A DNA stretch of 64,000 nucleotides from a bacterium (GCA_016124935.1 WGMS01000014.1:1-64000), one strand, 5' to 3'. Numbered from the stretch's first letter, positions 42,384-51,573 are shown. Notes: generated from the sequence alone by a model not told the origin. Made by a program: numbers and translations.

Positions 42384-45239
42384 ATGGTCAACTCTATTAA
42401 AAGTGAAAACGTCAACCTTGCCGACCTGGGCATAATCCAGGGCGAAGAGATAAAGAATGTCTGCGAGTACACCATGGAGAACGGGCTGAAAGTTGTTCTC
42501 TGTGAGAATCACACCGCCCCGGTGGTTACTTTTCTGGTTCTTTACAAGGTGGGCAGTCGTAACGAAGGGGTTGGCTATACCGGTGCAACCCACTTTCTGG
42601 AGCATATGCTTTTCAAAGGGACCAAAAAGCATAACGCCGACAAAGGCAACGGCATAGACGACCTGCTTACTCAGATAGGGGCTTACTGGAACGCCACCAC
42701 CTGGTTCGATCGGACCAGCTATTTCGAGATCGTGCCGAGGGAATTTTTCGATCTCTGCACCGAGTTGGAAGCCGACCGCATGAGAAATCTTATGTTGCGT
42801 CAATCCGATAGAGATTCGGAGATGTCGGTGGTGCGCAACGAGCTGGAGCGTGGCGAGAACTATCCGGAAGAGGCCCTGGAGAAAGAACTGTATGCGGTGG
42901 CTTTCAGAGAGCACCCTTATCATCATCCTACCATCGGCTGGCGCTCGGACGTAGAAGGAGTGCCATTAGATAGACTGCGTAAGTTCTACGACACTTATTA
43001 CTGGCCGAATAACAGCACCGTTGTGGTGCTCGGCGACTTCAAAAAAGAGGACGCCCTTGCCACCATCCAGAAACATTTCGGCAAGATAAAGTCCTCGCCG
43101 GAGCCGATTCCGCAAGTCTATACGACAGAGCCCGCCCAGGAAGGGGAGCGTCGTTTCGAAATCTGTCGGGCAGGGGATCTTCCCCGGGTGTGGATGGGCT
43201 TCCATGTACCTGAGGCCAGCCACGAGCACAATTACACCCTGGCTGCGGTCAGACATATTCTGGGCAGTACTTACGAGCGCTCCACCAGGTTGTATAAAGC
43301 CCTTATAGAAACCGGACTGGCGGTGGATGTATTTTGCCGTCATGACGAACTGCGCGATCCAGGGCTCTTTATAATAGGCGCCAGCTTGAACCCCGGGGTC
43401 AAGATGAAGAAGGTCGAGGATACTATCCTGGCTGAAATCGAGAAGCTCGCCACCGAATCGGTCACAGAAGCCGAGTTGAGTCGGATCAAGAGCGCCAACC
43501 GCAAAGGTACTATATTAGCCATGGCCGACCCCAGCAGTCTGGCGTTTCTAATTGGAGAGGCCGAATCCAAGGCTGACTGGAAGTGGCTGATGCGTTACGA
43601 CGACCGCTTCGAAGAGATCAGTCGCGAGGACGTCAAAGAGGTCACCGCCACCTATTTCACCCGCACCAATCGTACTGTCGGCTATTTCAAACCGATGCAG
43701 ATGTTCCTCGATGAGGTCCGGGAAAAAGAGAACGGAAACGGAAATGGCAATGCTTCTATGGAAGTCGATGCGGATCTCGAAGAATCTGATGGAGCGGAAG
43801 AGGCTGGAGAAGAGAATCTCGGCGATATTGCCGTCAAAGATCCTTTGCCGGTAGAGTTAGAGCGTCAAGTGGACGCCTTCGAAATAGAAACAGAGGAGCT
43901 TGCCCGACTGCTTGCAGAGCCGCCCAAAGCTAAGAAAGTACGTTTCTCCAAAGACGACTCCGGTGAAAAGAGTTTCGAAGAGCGCGTACTGGTAAAAACC
44001 CTGGCTAACGGCATGAAAGTTCTGCTCATGCAGAATCCGGGCACCGGTTCGATTGGCATCGCCCTTAATATCAGAGCCGGAAACTATTTCACCAGGGAGC
44101 TTCCCAGCCATCAGGCAGAGCTCATGGGAGAGCTTCTTTCGAGAGGCTCCGAAGGCTTCGACAAAGTCCATATCGCAGAAGCGCTGGAGAATATGGGGAT
44201 TCCTTCAGGGCTTGAGTTCTCGGTGGATAATTATCGTCTCGGTCTTTCCACCTATGTGGTCTGTGAAGATTTCAACGAGTATCTCGATCTACTCAATGAT
44301 GCTTTGAGAAGACCGCTGCTTGCCGAAAGCGAGCTCGATAAATTGAAAGTAGAGCTCAGCTCCAAAATCATCGAAGGGGCCAACAATACGCGCTCAGCGG
44401 CCTGGAACGGCATGAAGCGTGCTCTCTATAATGCGGATCATCCTTTCTACGAAAAGCTGCCTTCCGAACAAATAGAAGAGCTTCTGGCGGTTAAGTCGGC
44501 GGATCTTCATGCTGTGCATCAAAAATTGCTCTCTCCTGCTTCGGCGATATTGAGCATCGTCGGTGATATCGATCTCGATAGCGCTTTTGCCGAAATAGAG
44601 AAAAGATTCTCTAATTGGTCCGGTGGCGAGCCTTCACCGGTGGTGATACCGGAGACAGCTTTATCAGGAAGACGTCGATTTTTCGATATCAATATTCCGG
44701 ATAAGAGCAGTGCCGATATCATCCTCTCTCATCCGACCACATTGAGACGCACTGACAAAGACTTCTACTCGGCCAGAATCGCCAACGCCGCCCTCGGTCA
44801 GGACACCATTACCTCGCGTCTTGGAACGGTGGTTCGAGATCGGGCCGGTCTTACCTACGGTATCTACTCTATGTACTCCGATACCGCCTTCGGTGGTTCA
44901 CCCTGGTCGGTGCTGCTTACGGTCAATCCTTCTAATATCGAGAAGGCACTGCGGCTGGTGGATGAAGTGCTGGGCGATTATATATCGCGCGGGATATCGC
45001 CCCAGGAGCTCTCTAAAGAGACAGGACGGGCAGTGGGCTCTTTCAAGGTGGGATTATCATCATCGATGGGAATCGCCCGGGTTCTTGCCGAATTAGAGTT
45101 TCTCGGACTTGGTGTCAAAGAGCTGGACATGCTCGCCAGCCGCTATTTATCCGTCACTAAAAAGTCGGCGGACGCGGCTATGCAAAAGCACTTCCATCCT
45201 GAATCCTTCACCACGGTTATCGCCGGATCTCTCGGTTGA
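42384..45239 (+). CDS. M16 family zinc peptidase, two-domain
   Basis: A 951-residue protein with two M16 (insulinase/pitrilysin) halves. The first has the inverted zinc motif 'HFLEH' (residues 70-74) in 'GATHFLEHMLFKGT', plus a downstream 'ELEADRM' Glu, so it should be catalytic. The second half (~530-950) keeps the fold ('LANGMKVLLMQNPGTGSIGIA', read in pieces) but has 'SHQAELMGE' where HxxEH would be, the usual inactive partner. The halves are joined by an acidic Gly/Asn/Glu-rich linker (~450-480). No signal peptide is visible, so it is probably cytosolic. It cleaves peptides in an enclosed chamber. It is transcribed alone. Confidence 0.9.
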   Translation: MVNSIKSENVNLADLGIIQGEEIKNVCEYTMENGLKVVLCENHTAPVVTFLVLYKVGSRNEGVGYTGATHFLEHMLFKGTKKHNADKGNGIDDLLTQIGAYWNATTWFDRTSYFEIVPREFFDLCTELEADRMRNLMLRQSDRDSEMSVVRNELERGENYPEEALEKELYAVAFREHPYHHPTIGWRSDVEGVPLDRLRKFYDTYYWPNNSTVVVLGDFKKEDALATIQKHFGKIKSSPEPIPQVYTTEPAQEGERRFEICRAGDLPRVWMGFHVPEASHEHNYTLAAVRHILGSTYERSTRLYKALIETGLAVDVFCRHDELRDPGLFIIGASLNPGVKMKKVEDTILAEIEKLATESVTEAELSRIKSANRKGTILAMADPSSLAFLIGEAESKADWKWLMRYDDRFEEISREDVKEVTATYFTRTNRTVGYFKPMQMFLDEVREKENGNGNGNASMEVDADLEESDGAEEAGEENLGDIAVKDPLPVELERQVDAFEIETEELARLLAEPPKAKKVRFSKDDSGEKSFEERVLVKTLANGMKVLLMQNPGTGSIGIALNIRAGNYFTRELPSHQAELMGELLSRGSEGFDKVHIAEALENMGIPSGLEFSVDNYRLGLSTYVVCEDFNEYLDLLNDALRRPLLAESELDKLKVELSSKIIEGANNTRSAAWNGMKRALYNADHPFYEKLPSEQIEELLAVKSADLHAVHQKLLSPASAILSIVGDIDLDSAFAEIEKRFSNWSGGEPSPVVIPETALSGRRRFFDINIPDKSSADIILSHPTTLRRTDKDFYSARIANAALGQDTITSRLGTVVRDRAGLTYGIYSMYSDTAFGGSPWSVLLTVNPSNIEKALRLVDEVLGDYISRGISPQELSKETGRAVGSFKVGLSSSMGIARVLAELEFLGLGVKELDMLASRYLSVTKKSADAAMQKHFHPESFTTVIAGSLG

Positions 45240-45342
45240 TTTATTTAAAAGACCGATTATTGCGTGTTGTCAACAGGGGCGACTATACAGAAGATCAGTT
45301 TTTTTATAACATTAGGCAGTCGGTTAGAAAGAGAGTGCCCAG

Positions 45343-45966
45343 ATGGAAAACGTCCAATCTTCTTCGCAATATGTTCATGTAAGCGATCCCGCCAGTCTAG
45401 ACGGGCTGGATGATTTCCTCGACGGACTCTTGGACAAAGTCTTTGATCCGATTCTTAAAAGTGCTGAGCCTGAAAAAGTCGTGGCACTGAGGCCGGTATC
45501 AAAATTGCCGGTTGAGCAGGAGCTAGATATAGATGATCTTTTCGATTCTTCTCCCGATGATATCGTAAGCGGTGACCGTGGGCTCTTCTCTCCAAGTTAT
45601 ATAAACTCGACTTCATCGAGACCCAGTCTATTCGAAGCCGACCCTGATCAAACTGTCGAGTTGGAGCTCAAGATCCGTTTTCTGGAAGCTCAATTAGAGT
45701 ATCGCAATCGTGAATTGAGAGAGTCTCTGAATCGAATTCGTTTTATGGAAAACCAGGTTGACGCCAAAGATCATCAGCTCAAAATGGTCCCGGAATTAAT
45801 TAAAAGAGGCGCCGACGCCGTTCGTTATGAGCATGAACTGGAAGATCTCAAAGACAAACTGGCGGCGGTCTCCAACGACCTGCTCGAAAGCCAGCATGTT
45901 TTAGAGAGCCTGAGGGGCAACTGGATCGGTCGCCTCAGTCTGCGCCTGACCAAGGGCATTAAATAG
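45343..45966 (+). CDS. Coiled-coil hypothetical protein
   Basis: A 207-residue protein without signal peptide or membrane segment. Residues ~1-100 are acidic (many Asp/Ser), and ~103-190 is a long coiled coil ('ELELKIRFLEAQLEYRNREL'). The end is basic and amphipathic ('WIGRLSLRLTKGIK'). No family is recognised. It has its own short upstream region and is followed 63 bp later by a secreted TPR gene. Confidence 0.55.
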   Translation: MENVQSSSQYVHVSDPASLDGLDDFLDGLLDKVFDPILKSAEPEKVVALRPVSKLPVEQELDIDDLFDSSPDDIVSGDRGLFSPSYINSTSSRPSLFEADPDQTVELELKIRFLEAQLEYRNRELRESLNRIRFMENQVDAKDHQLKMVPELIKRGADAVRYEHELEDLKDKLAAVSNDLLESQHVLESLRGNWIGRLSLRLTKGIK

Positions 45967-46029
45967 CCACAGGGTTTATTTAAAGGGTAGAATACTTTCG
46001 AGTCCGCTTTTTAAGGCTTAAAAAGCATC

Positions 46030-46671
46030 ATGTCGAAAAGCTATCTCTTCTTGGCTGCCCTTATCTTCTCCTTCTTTCTATCTCCTGTATGGGCCCAGGA
46101 GAACTCCGAGTCGTCTTTGAAAGAGGCAAGCGCTCTATCTTCTTTTGGTTATTTGAAGCCCACCGATGCTCTGCTTCAGAGGCAGTGGTATGTGATGGAT
46201 CAGAAGGCGCGCAAGCTTCTGGATGAAGGTCAGATAGACGAAGCCGAAGGAGAGTGGAAACAGGCGGCGGTGCTGGCCGAGAACTCCGGCCAGATAGAGC
46301 CCGGTCTGGTCAATTGCCTGGTGGGGCTTTCTCTGCTCTATCACAAGAAAGGCGATGTCAAAGAATCCGAGCGGGTCTATGAGTATGCCATGCGCAATAT
46401 GGAGGGTCTTGTCGGACGCGACTCTATCCGCTTCGCCGGTTACCTTCCTGATCTGGCCTGGCTCTATCATGAGCATAACCGCAATGATCAAGCCGAGATT
46501 CTCTTCAAACAGCATCTGGATATGCACGAAAAGCAGTACGGTTATTATTCTCAGGGTGTGCTCAACAGTCTCGATCATTATTCTCGCTATCTCAAGAAAA
46601 CCGGCCGGCTCTCGGAAGCCTCGATGCTGGAGGTGCGGTCTAGATCTATAAAAGATCGCAATACGCCATGA
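46030..46671 (+). CDS. Short secreted TPR protein
   Basis: A 213-residue protein with a signal peptide (ending 'PVWAQ') and about three tetratricopeptide repeats ('AEGEWKQAAVLAENSG', 'LVGLSLLYHKKGDVKESERV', 'LPDLAWLYHEHNRNDQAE'). It resembles a shortened version of the protein encoded at 41012-42157. The last codons overlap the next gene's ATG by 4 bp. Confidence 0.65.
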   Translation: MSKSYLFLAALIFSFFLSPVWAQENSESSLKEASALSSFGYLKPTDALLQRQWYVMDQKARKLLDEGQIDEAEGEWKQAAVLAENSGQIEPGLVNCLVGLSLLYHKKGDVKESERVYEYAMRNMEGLVGRDSIRFAGYLPDLAWLYHEHNRNDQAEILFKQHLDMHEKQYGYYSQGVLNSLDHYSRYLKKTGRLSEASMLEVRSRSIKDRNTP

Positions 46672-47155
46672 AAAGAGAGAAAATAAGCGAAGCCGATTCG
46701 ATTCGACTCTGGCAGGCCAACGCCGAAGCCTGGACCGAGCTTACTAGAATGGGCTTCGATATATGCCGGGATCACCTCAATATGCCCAACTTCCTCTCGA
46801 TACTGCCTTCGGTGACCGGTAAAAGCGGCCTTGATATCGGATGTGGTGAAGGGGCAAATACCCGGGTAATTATTTTGAAGAAGGTCCTTACGAAGAACAA
46901 TGGACTTTCTCTTCGGTCCCTGTCGAATTGAAAGCGAAACACGGTGATTTCAAAGTCGCCCATTATCAGAGACCTTTGTCCACCTGGGTGAATGGTCTTG
47001 TCACCAGCGGATTTTGCCTGGAGGAGATGCTGGAGCCAAAACCGACCGAAGCGGTGGTTTCCAGATTCCCTCATCTTGAAGAAGCCCGGGAGCTGGCCTG
47101 GTTTTTGCACATAAGAGCAAGAAAGCCCGGCGCTATCGAAAAGAGACAGGTTTAG
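46668..47155 (+). pseudogene. SAM-dependent methyltransferase with an internal deletion
   Basis: The first frame (46668-46931) starts like a class I methyltransferase: 'LWQANAEAWTELTRMG', then motif I 'GLDIGCGEGANTR'. It then runs out of frame. In the next frame a C-terminal methyltransferase segment resumes ('YFEEGPYEEQWTFSS', then 'KVAHYQRPLSTWVNGLVTSGF', read in pieces, and 'LEEARELAWFLHIRA') and ends at 47155. Roughly 100 residues of the Rossmann core are missing between them. The junction lies near 46862-46870 (CCCGGGTAAT). SAM-binding motifs II-IV are gone, so no activity is expected. Confidence 0.75.
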
Positions 47156-47197
47156 AATTTTGCCTCCGGAGCAATTATGTATTAGGAGGCATTTCCT

Positions 47198-48391
47198 ATG
47201 TCCAGGTCCAGAAGCGTACAGGTATTGATAGGCGACCTGCTGGTCAACTCCGGGCTGATCACATCCGGACAGATGGCGGATGCCGTGCCTATATCGCTTA
47301 CCACCAGCCTGCCTGTCGGGAGAATTCTGGTCAGCTCCGGCTATCTGAGCGAAGCCGATTTTAAGGCGGCGGTCTCGGCCCAGAGTTTGATTCGGGAGAA
47401 TCTGCTGCATATGGAACTGGCTATCAACGCCCTGCGCCTGGTCAAAGAGCACAGGATCGGGCTCGATCAAGCGCTCAATAAATTGGGCTGGCGCTCTGAA
47501 TACTATGAAACCACCAATAAACTGGGCGATCTCTTGCTGGAAGCCGGTTTCTGTACCCGCGAAGATCTAAAAGCGGGTCTGGAAGACTGTTACAGCTCGG
47601 GCATGCCCCTGGGGCGGGTGTTGGTCCTACGAGGCACGGTTAACGAGATGCAGACCTATGCGGCACTGACTGCCCAGGTTCTGCTGAGAGAGAGAAAGAT
47701 TACTCGGTCCCAGGCGGTGGAAGGCTTGCGAATGGTAGCTCTCAAGAATCTCACCCTGGAAGAGTCTTTGAAGCTGGACGGCGCCGAGATTTTAATACGC
47801 ACCCAGACGATTCGCCTGGGAGAGCTTCTGATGCTCGCCGGTCTGGTCTCTGAAATAGACCTTCTTTCGGCGGTGGAGCGCGGACTTCTGGATGAACAAC
47901 CTATAGGTCAGATTCTTGTCAGGGTCGGGCTGATTACGGAAAGCACCCTGGAACAGGCGCTGATTCTGCAAAGCATGGTGGCGGAGCGCCGTTTAAAGCC
48001 GCTTCATGCCGGTCTTGTCTTGAAGAAAGTGAGACGTACCGGCATTAATTTGAACCAGGCTTTAGAAGAGGTGCTCAATACCGGGGAGGACGATAGCGAT
48101 AGGCTGGAGCTGCCGGAGTTGCTCAAGTCTCTGGGGCTTATCGGCAATAGCGAGTTGCTGAAGGCGATAGATCTCTCTTCTTCGGGACCGACCACCTTTT
48201 TGCAGGTGGTTCAAGCCGGCGGTCTGGTGGACAAGCTCACCATGCAGGCTGCCTTGCGCTGTTTGTCTTTGCACAAAGAAGGGCGCCTGACCGTGGAGCA
48301 GGTGCTTTTCGCCATGCAGAACTTTCTGGGTTCCAGAAGACCGATAGACGAGATTCTTGCCGGTCTGGGCTGGATTCCCCAGTCTGTTTGA
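47198..48391 (+). CDS. Tandem MshEN-like (GspE N-terminal) repeat protein
   Basis: A 397-residue protein with AGGAGG before its ATG. It consists of about four to five copies of the MshEN/GspEII-N pattern: 'IGDLLVNSGLITSGQMADAV', 'LGDLLLEAGFCTREDLKAGL', 'LGELLMLAGLVSEIDLLSAV', each followed by 'PxGRILVxxGxxxExxxxAAxxAQ'. In MshE-type ATPases two such motifs bind c-di-GMP, but here the ATPase domain is absent, so it may be a stand-alone c-di-GMP receptor. No signal peptide. It converges on a degenerate GGDEF gene. Binding is inference; key Arg/Leu positions vary. Confidence 0.7.
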   Translation: MSRSRSVQVLIGDLLVNSGLITSGQMADAVPISLTTSLPVGRILVSSGYLSEADFKAAVSAQSLIRENLLHMELAINALRLVKEHRIGLDQALNKLGWRSEYYETTNKLGDLLLEAGFCTREDLKAGLEDCYSSGMPLGRVLVLRGTVNEMQTYAALTAQVLLRERKITRSQAVEGLRMVALKNLTLEESLKLDGAEILIRTQTIRLGELLMLAGLVSEIDLLSAVERGLLDEQPIGQILVRVGLITESTLEQALILQSMVAERRLKPLHAGLVLKKVRRTGINLNQALEEVLNTGEDDSDRLELPELLKSLGLIGNSELLKAIDLSSSGPTTFLQVVQAGGLVDKLTMQAALRCLSLHKEGRLTVEQVLFAMQNFLGSRRPIDEILAGLGWIPQSV

Positions 48392-48431
48392 TTTGCTCTC
48401 AGATCTCGGCGTCAGCGTTGTGATCTCAGCT

Positions 48432-49127
48432 TTAGCGCTGCGAAATAGTATAGGAGTTGCCGCCACGGTCTATAGAGGCGTTCAGCGCGTTCTCGGCTTC
48501 CAGCAAGAGATCGTCCAGGGTCTCTACGTTCTGAGGGTAGGAGGCTATCCCGATGCTGACGGTGACATGCCAGTTCTGACCGGCTTCCGAGACTCTCTGC
48601 AGGGGTATTTTAGAGCGCAATCTCTCCGCCAGGACGGCGACCCCGTCGGCGTTGGTCTCCGGGCAGACTACAAGAAGCTGTTCGGCGCTGTAGCGTGCCG
48701 GGATGTCCACATCACGGACCTCTTTCATGACAAAGTCGGCGACGCCTTTGAGGATGTTGTCGCTGACTTCGGCACCGGCACTTTGTTGAATGCCGTAGAG
48801 ACCGTCTATCAATAGCATGAGCACGGTGCAATCATGTTTGTAGCGGCGGGAGCGCTTGAACTCGTCGCCGAGGATACGCATTATCGTGCTGTGATTGTAG
48901 AGCTCGGTGGTTCTGTCCAGGAGCGTTATCCGCTCCATCTCTTTTGGATCGGCGTGTTCGAGGGTGCTTTTCACCTTATCTAGATAACCGCCCTGTTCGA
49001 GCTCTCTGATTCTCGATTGACTGTCCGATTTGATGTTCTGGGGGATGTGGCCGGATTTGCGCAGCTGATTGAGCTTCTGTCTGAAAAGTCCTTCCCTGGC
49101 AAATAAGGGCTCTTGGTCTTGAACCAT
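48432..49127 (-). CDS. Degenerate GGDEF-domain protein
   Basis: A 231-residue protein from the ATG at 49127, preceded by GGAG. The longer open frame reads 14-bp tandem repeats and is unlikely. The N-terminal ~75 residues are helical and charged. The remainder has the GGDEF fold ('DRTTELYNHSTIMRILGDEF', 'CTVLMLLIDGL', 'VTVSIGIASYPQN') but the active-site loop is 'ARYSAEQLLVV' instead of 'R-x-G-G-D/E-E-F', so it should not make c-di-GMP. No membrane segment. It may bind nucleotide or act as an adaptor for the convergent MshEN-repeat protein. Confidence 0.8.
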   Translation of the reverse strand: MVQDQEPLFAREGLFRQKLNQLRKSGHIPQNIKSDSQSRIRELEQGGYLDKVKSTLEHADPKEMERITLLDRTTELYNHSTIMRILGDEFKRSRRYKHDCTVLMLLIDGLYGIQQSAGAEVSDNILKGVADFVMKEVRDVDIPARYSAEQLLVVCPETNADGVAVLAERLRSKIPLQRVSEAGQNWHVTVSIGIASYPQNVETLDDLLLEAENALNASIDRGGNSYTISQR

Positions 49128-49160
49128 TGTTTTCTCCGAATTCCGACTATCTATATTAGC

Positions 49161-49200
49161 TGTTCGCTTTTCGCTGTTCGCTTTTCGCTGTTCGCTTTCG
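49161..49200. repeat. 14-bp tandem repeat, about 2.9 copies
   Basis: TGTTCGCTTTTCGC occurs at 49161-49174 and 49175-49188, with a partial third copy at 49189-49200. It lies just upstream of the GGDEF-like gene's ribosome-binding site. Copy number could vary by slippage and alter the leader. Confidence 0.85.
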
Positions 49201-49585
49201 TGAACTCTACTTAGAAAGAGAATTATACATACCTGGATGTAAAGTGTATATGCTGCAAGCGCCAATTACGGTCGAATTGAAGATATTGATACTTAATGAC
49301 AACGAACAAAATCTTTGAGCCTGCCTTTCATAAGCTGATTTTAGAGTTCGTTGCAGGCCGACAACCGCTGCTATATATTTACTTGGCCTTTTTTGTTAGT
49401 TTTATTAGTCGAAGGTATTGTTCTTGCATCTCTTTTGATAAACTTATTTCAATCGAAATTTAATTGATTAAACCCTGAAATTGCTTACCCTGCCAAGTAT
49501 CCTTAATAAGTTCGGTAAAACGATTCAGAAGTTCGAGTTCGCCTTTGATAATGCTTTGAGGGCTCACCGAGAGGTACCAGATAGA
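49201..49585. other. AT-rich intergenic region
   Basis: About 385 bp between divergent genes. It is AT-rich and should contain both promoters. Several TATA-like boxes are present (for example ATATATTT near 49373), but I cannot pick a reliable -35/-10 pair. No gene is seen; the open frame from 49481 has no signal peptide until the ATG at 49586. Confidence 0.4.
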
Positions 49586-50320
49586 ATGTCCTCCAAGCCT
49601 TCATTCAGAAAGCTCGCTGTCTTGCTGAGCCTCGGTCTTTTCTCTAGCACAGCTATTGTTGTCCCTTCAGAATCCCTGTCGGTGCTCGCCAAGACGCCTG
49701 CGGTGCATCGTTCGCCCAGCGAGCGCCTGGAGCGCGGTGAAGTACTGGTCGGCTTGAAGAATGTCGGCGCCAAAAAGTATGTCACCGGCAGAATCATCAT
49801 TTCTCATCCGATAGAAAAGGTCTGGCCTGTGATGGGCAATCCTTATGAGTTCGAAAACAACATATCGCCTGGGATGCAGAATCTCGAAGTGCTCACCGAT
49901 ACGGCGGGCTGTTCGGTGATGAAAGTGACTATCAAAAACAACTTTCCGATTCCGCTACCTCCTATAAGCTATACGGTCAAATCTCATTACTCCCACAAAG
50001 AGGATGGCTCTTTCATAGAGTTCAAGCGAATGAACGGGACCTTCAGGGATTTCCACGGTTTCTGGCAAGCAAAGAGCGTCAATGGCGGCAGCAAGACCGA
50101 AGTGCTTTACAGCATGTACCTTGATACGGGTTTTTATGTCCCCCAGTGGATTGTACGCAAGGGGGTGAGCGGTGAGCTTCCTAAGACTCTCAACTCTTTG
50201 AGAGATAGAGTGGACGAGATCTGCGCTCTTACCTCCAAGCCTCTGACCCGCTCCATATCGGCGGCTCTTCCGACGCGTCTTTCGTCGAGCTCGCAGCTCT
50301 ACGCCAGCAAGCATCTCTAG
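49586..50320 (+). CDS. Secreted SRPBCC/START-like protein
   Basis: A 244-residue protein from the ATG at 49586, which places a signal peptide first ('LAVLLSLGLFSSTAIVVPSE'); the frame is open from 49481. Residues ~60-215 fit the SRPBCC helix-grip fold: 'YVTGRIIISHPIEKVWPVMGN', read in pieces (the phase 'I..pie.vW.vl.d'), then 'YEFENNISPGMQNLEVL', beta strands, and a final long helix 'LPKTLNSLRDRVDEI'. Such domains bind hydrophobic ligands such as lipids or quinones; a secreted copy could carry lipid. Ligand unknown. RNA cassette 1 follows on the opposite strand. Confidence 0.7.
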   Translation: MSSKPSFRKLAVLLSLGLFSSTAIVVPSESLSVLAKTPAVHRSPSERLERGEVLVGLKNVGAKKYVTGRIIISHPIEKVWPVMGNPYEFENNISPGMQNLEVLTDTAGCSVMKVTIKNNFPIPLPPISYTVKSHYSHKEDGSFIEFKRMNGTFRDFHGFWQAKSVNGGSKTEVLYSMYLDTGFYVPQWIVRKGVSGELPKTLNSLRDRVDEICALTSKPLTRSISAALPTRLSSSSQLYASKHL

Positions 50321-50363
50321 AAAGCATTTGGAAGAAAGCTATTTAGAGAGAAATTTTTTTGCT

Positions 50364-50621
50364 CAAACAAAAACACCACCCAGGCATATTGCTGCGGCGG
50401 TGTTAATTGCTACTGTCTGAAAGTTCCGTTATAGAACTCAGTATCTCATCGGATGACGTTTCAGAGCGTATCTCGATGCGGACTCGCTTGTTATCGTTTC
50501 CGTCCAGGCGCCGGACTGATGTTTCCCCAAGGTCCCTAGGCTCTCAGTGCTCGTCGTTTTGCGTGCACTCACCTTTCACACTGATTAGTCTATCGCACCG
50601 GTAGAAAATTGGAACTACCCC
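50364..50621 (-). ncRNA. Unclassified structured RNA, copy 1
   Basis: Predicted ~258-nt transcript. Helices seen (plus-strand coordinates): AGTGC 50546-50550 with GCACT 50565-50569; GTCC 50502-50505 with GGAC 50513-50516; CTGA/GTTC 50417-50426 with GAAC/TCAG 50434-50441; a terminator hairpin 50372-50404 with T-run to 50364. The corresponding pairs differ in sequence but stay complementary in the other two copies. Conserved single-stranded pieces include GGAAACGATAACAAG and GAGATACTGAG. It does not match tmRNA, RNase P, SRP RNA, 6S RNA or any riboswitch I know. The downstream gene is convergent, so this copy cannot be a mere mRNA leader. Confidence 0.8.
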
Positions 50622-50628
50622 ATTTTGC

Positions 50629-50656
50629 ATTTAACAAATATACTTTGCTTGTCATA
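50629..50656 (-). promoter_or_regulatory. Promoter of RNA copy 1
   Basis: TTAAAT (-10, 50629-50634) and TATGAC (-35, 50651-50656) with 16-bp spacing, at the same place as the better-matching promoters of the other two copies. Confidence 0.5.
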
Positions 50657-50699
50657 AGGATGGGCTATTTATGCGCTATTGCTATGGCAAGCATGTTGG

Positions 50700-50709
50700 C
50701 AAGCGCTTG
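50700..50709. promoter_or_regulatory. Conserved palindrome upstream of RNA copy 1
   Basis: CAAGCGCTTG, a perfect palindrome 44 bp upstream of the -35 box; equivalent sites occur before copies 2 and 3. GCATATGCG lies 41 bp further out, at 50741-50749. Together they look like activator or repressor sites. Confidence 0.6.
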
Positions 50710-50782
50710 AACTATATATGGTGCTTGTTTAGATCCTGTCGCATATGCGGTTTATATGCCAGCCTGTTCAAAACTCGACTTT

Positions 50783-51397
50783 TCAGATCTCTGGCCTGAG
50801 AAGCTCGAATACGGCGCCGGCTTCTACTTTGCAATAGGAGTCGCCCGCGAGTCTGCCCACCGGCTTCAGCCTCTCTATCGATATTCGTCCTTCATCGAGG
50901 ATTTCATCCTTTATGTGAATGAAGACCACTTTTCCCAGGACCAGATTGGAATTGCCAAGAGGAACGGTCTGATGCAGGACGCACTCCATCGAGACAGGAG
51001 CCTCTTCTACCCGGGGGGCGGCTACTCTTGTTCCTTCTATAGCGGTCAGTCCGGCTGCTTCGAATTCGCTCGTCTGAGGGGCAAATTCCCCTGCCGTGTA
51101 ATTCATCTTCTCGGCCAGGGGGAGGCTTACTATATTGACCACGAATTCGCCCCGGGCTTCGATATTGTTCAGGGTGTCTTTTTTGATCACGACTCCCCCT
51201 TGACCGCGCCTGGCGCCGATGCCAACTCCTAGAATCGGCGGCGCTACGGAGAAGGCGTTGAAGAAGGAGAACGGTGCCAGATTATGTCGTCCTTCTCTGT
51301 CGATAGTGGAAATCCATGCTATCGGTCTTGGTACTACCATGCCTATCATCAGTTTATATAAGTCGGTAACTTTGCTGTTGTCCGGATCTAATTGCAT
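50783..51397 (-). CDS. Flavin reductase-like FMN-binding protein
   Basis: A 204-residue protein of the flavin reductase-like split-barrel family, which binds FMN and often supplies reduced flavin to monooxygenases or acts as an oxidoreductase itself. Seen: 'IGMVVPRPIAWISTIDREG', 'NLAPFSFFNAFSVAPPILGVGI' (read in pieces), 'KDTLNNIEARGEFVVNIV', 'FVVNIVSLPLAEKMN', and 'LKPVGRLAGDSYC' near the end. Length is typical for the DUF447-free, stand-alone type. It is transcribed alone. RNA cassette 1 begins 7 bp after its stop. Confidence 0.88.
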   Translation of the reverse strand: MQLDPDNSKVTDLYKLMIGMVVPRPIAWISTIDREGRHNLAPFSFFNAFSVAPPILGVGIGARRGQGGVVIKKDTLNNIEARGEFVVNIVSLPLAEKMNYTAGEFAPQTSEFEAAGLTAIEGTRVAAPRVEEAPVSMECVLHQTVPLGNSNLVLGKVVFIHIKDEILDEGRISIERLKPVGRLAGDSYCKVEAGAVFELLRPEI

Positions 51398-51573
51398 AGC
51401 GCATGGCTCTCTGGAGAATAGTATTGTATACGGTGCAATAGCGATATACGCAATGGCTTGCTAATGCCTTGCAAATGTAATGACGCAGATCTAGAATTGA
51501 GTCTGGTTTCCAGATTTTAGTCTCTAATTTCTAGATTCTAGCGCTTTTATATGTATCCCTGTCTTATGAGCAG

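Larger units (their letters stand above)
50364..50776 (-). repeat. RNA cassette copy 1 (of three)
   Basis: This ~410-bp non-coding block is paralogous to 59634-60043 and 61854-62261. Conserved parts, from its 5' side on the minus strand: a GTnnnAAAAC block, GCATATGCG, CAAGCGCTTG, a promoter, the RNA body and a terminator, with matching spacings in all copies. It lies 7 bp after the stop of the flavin reductase gene. Other genes nearby differ among the copies, so the cassette itself is the conserved unit. Confidence 0.85.
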
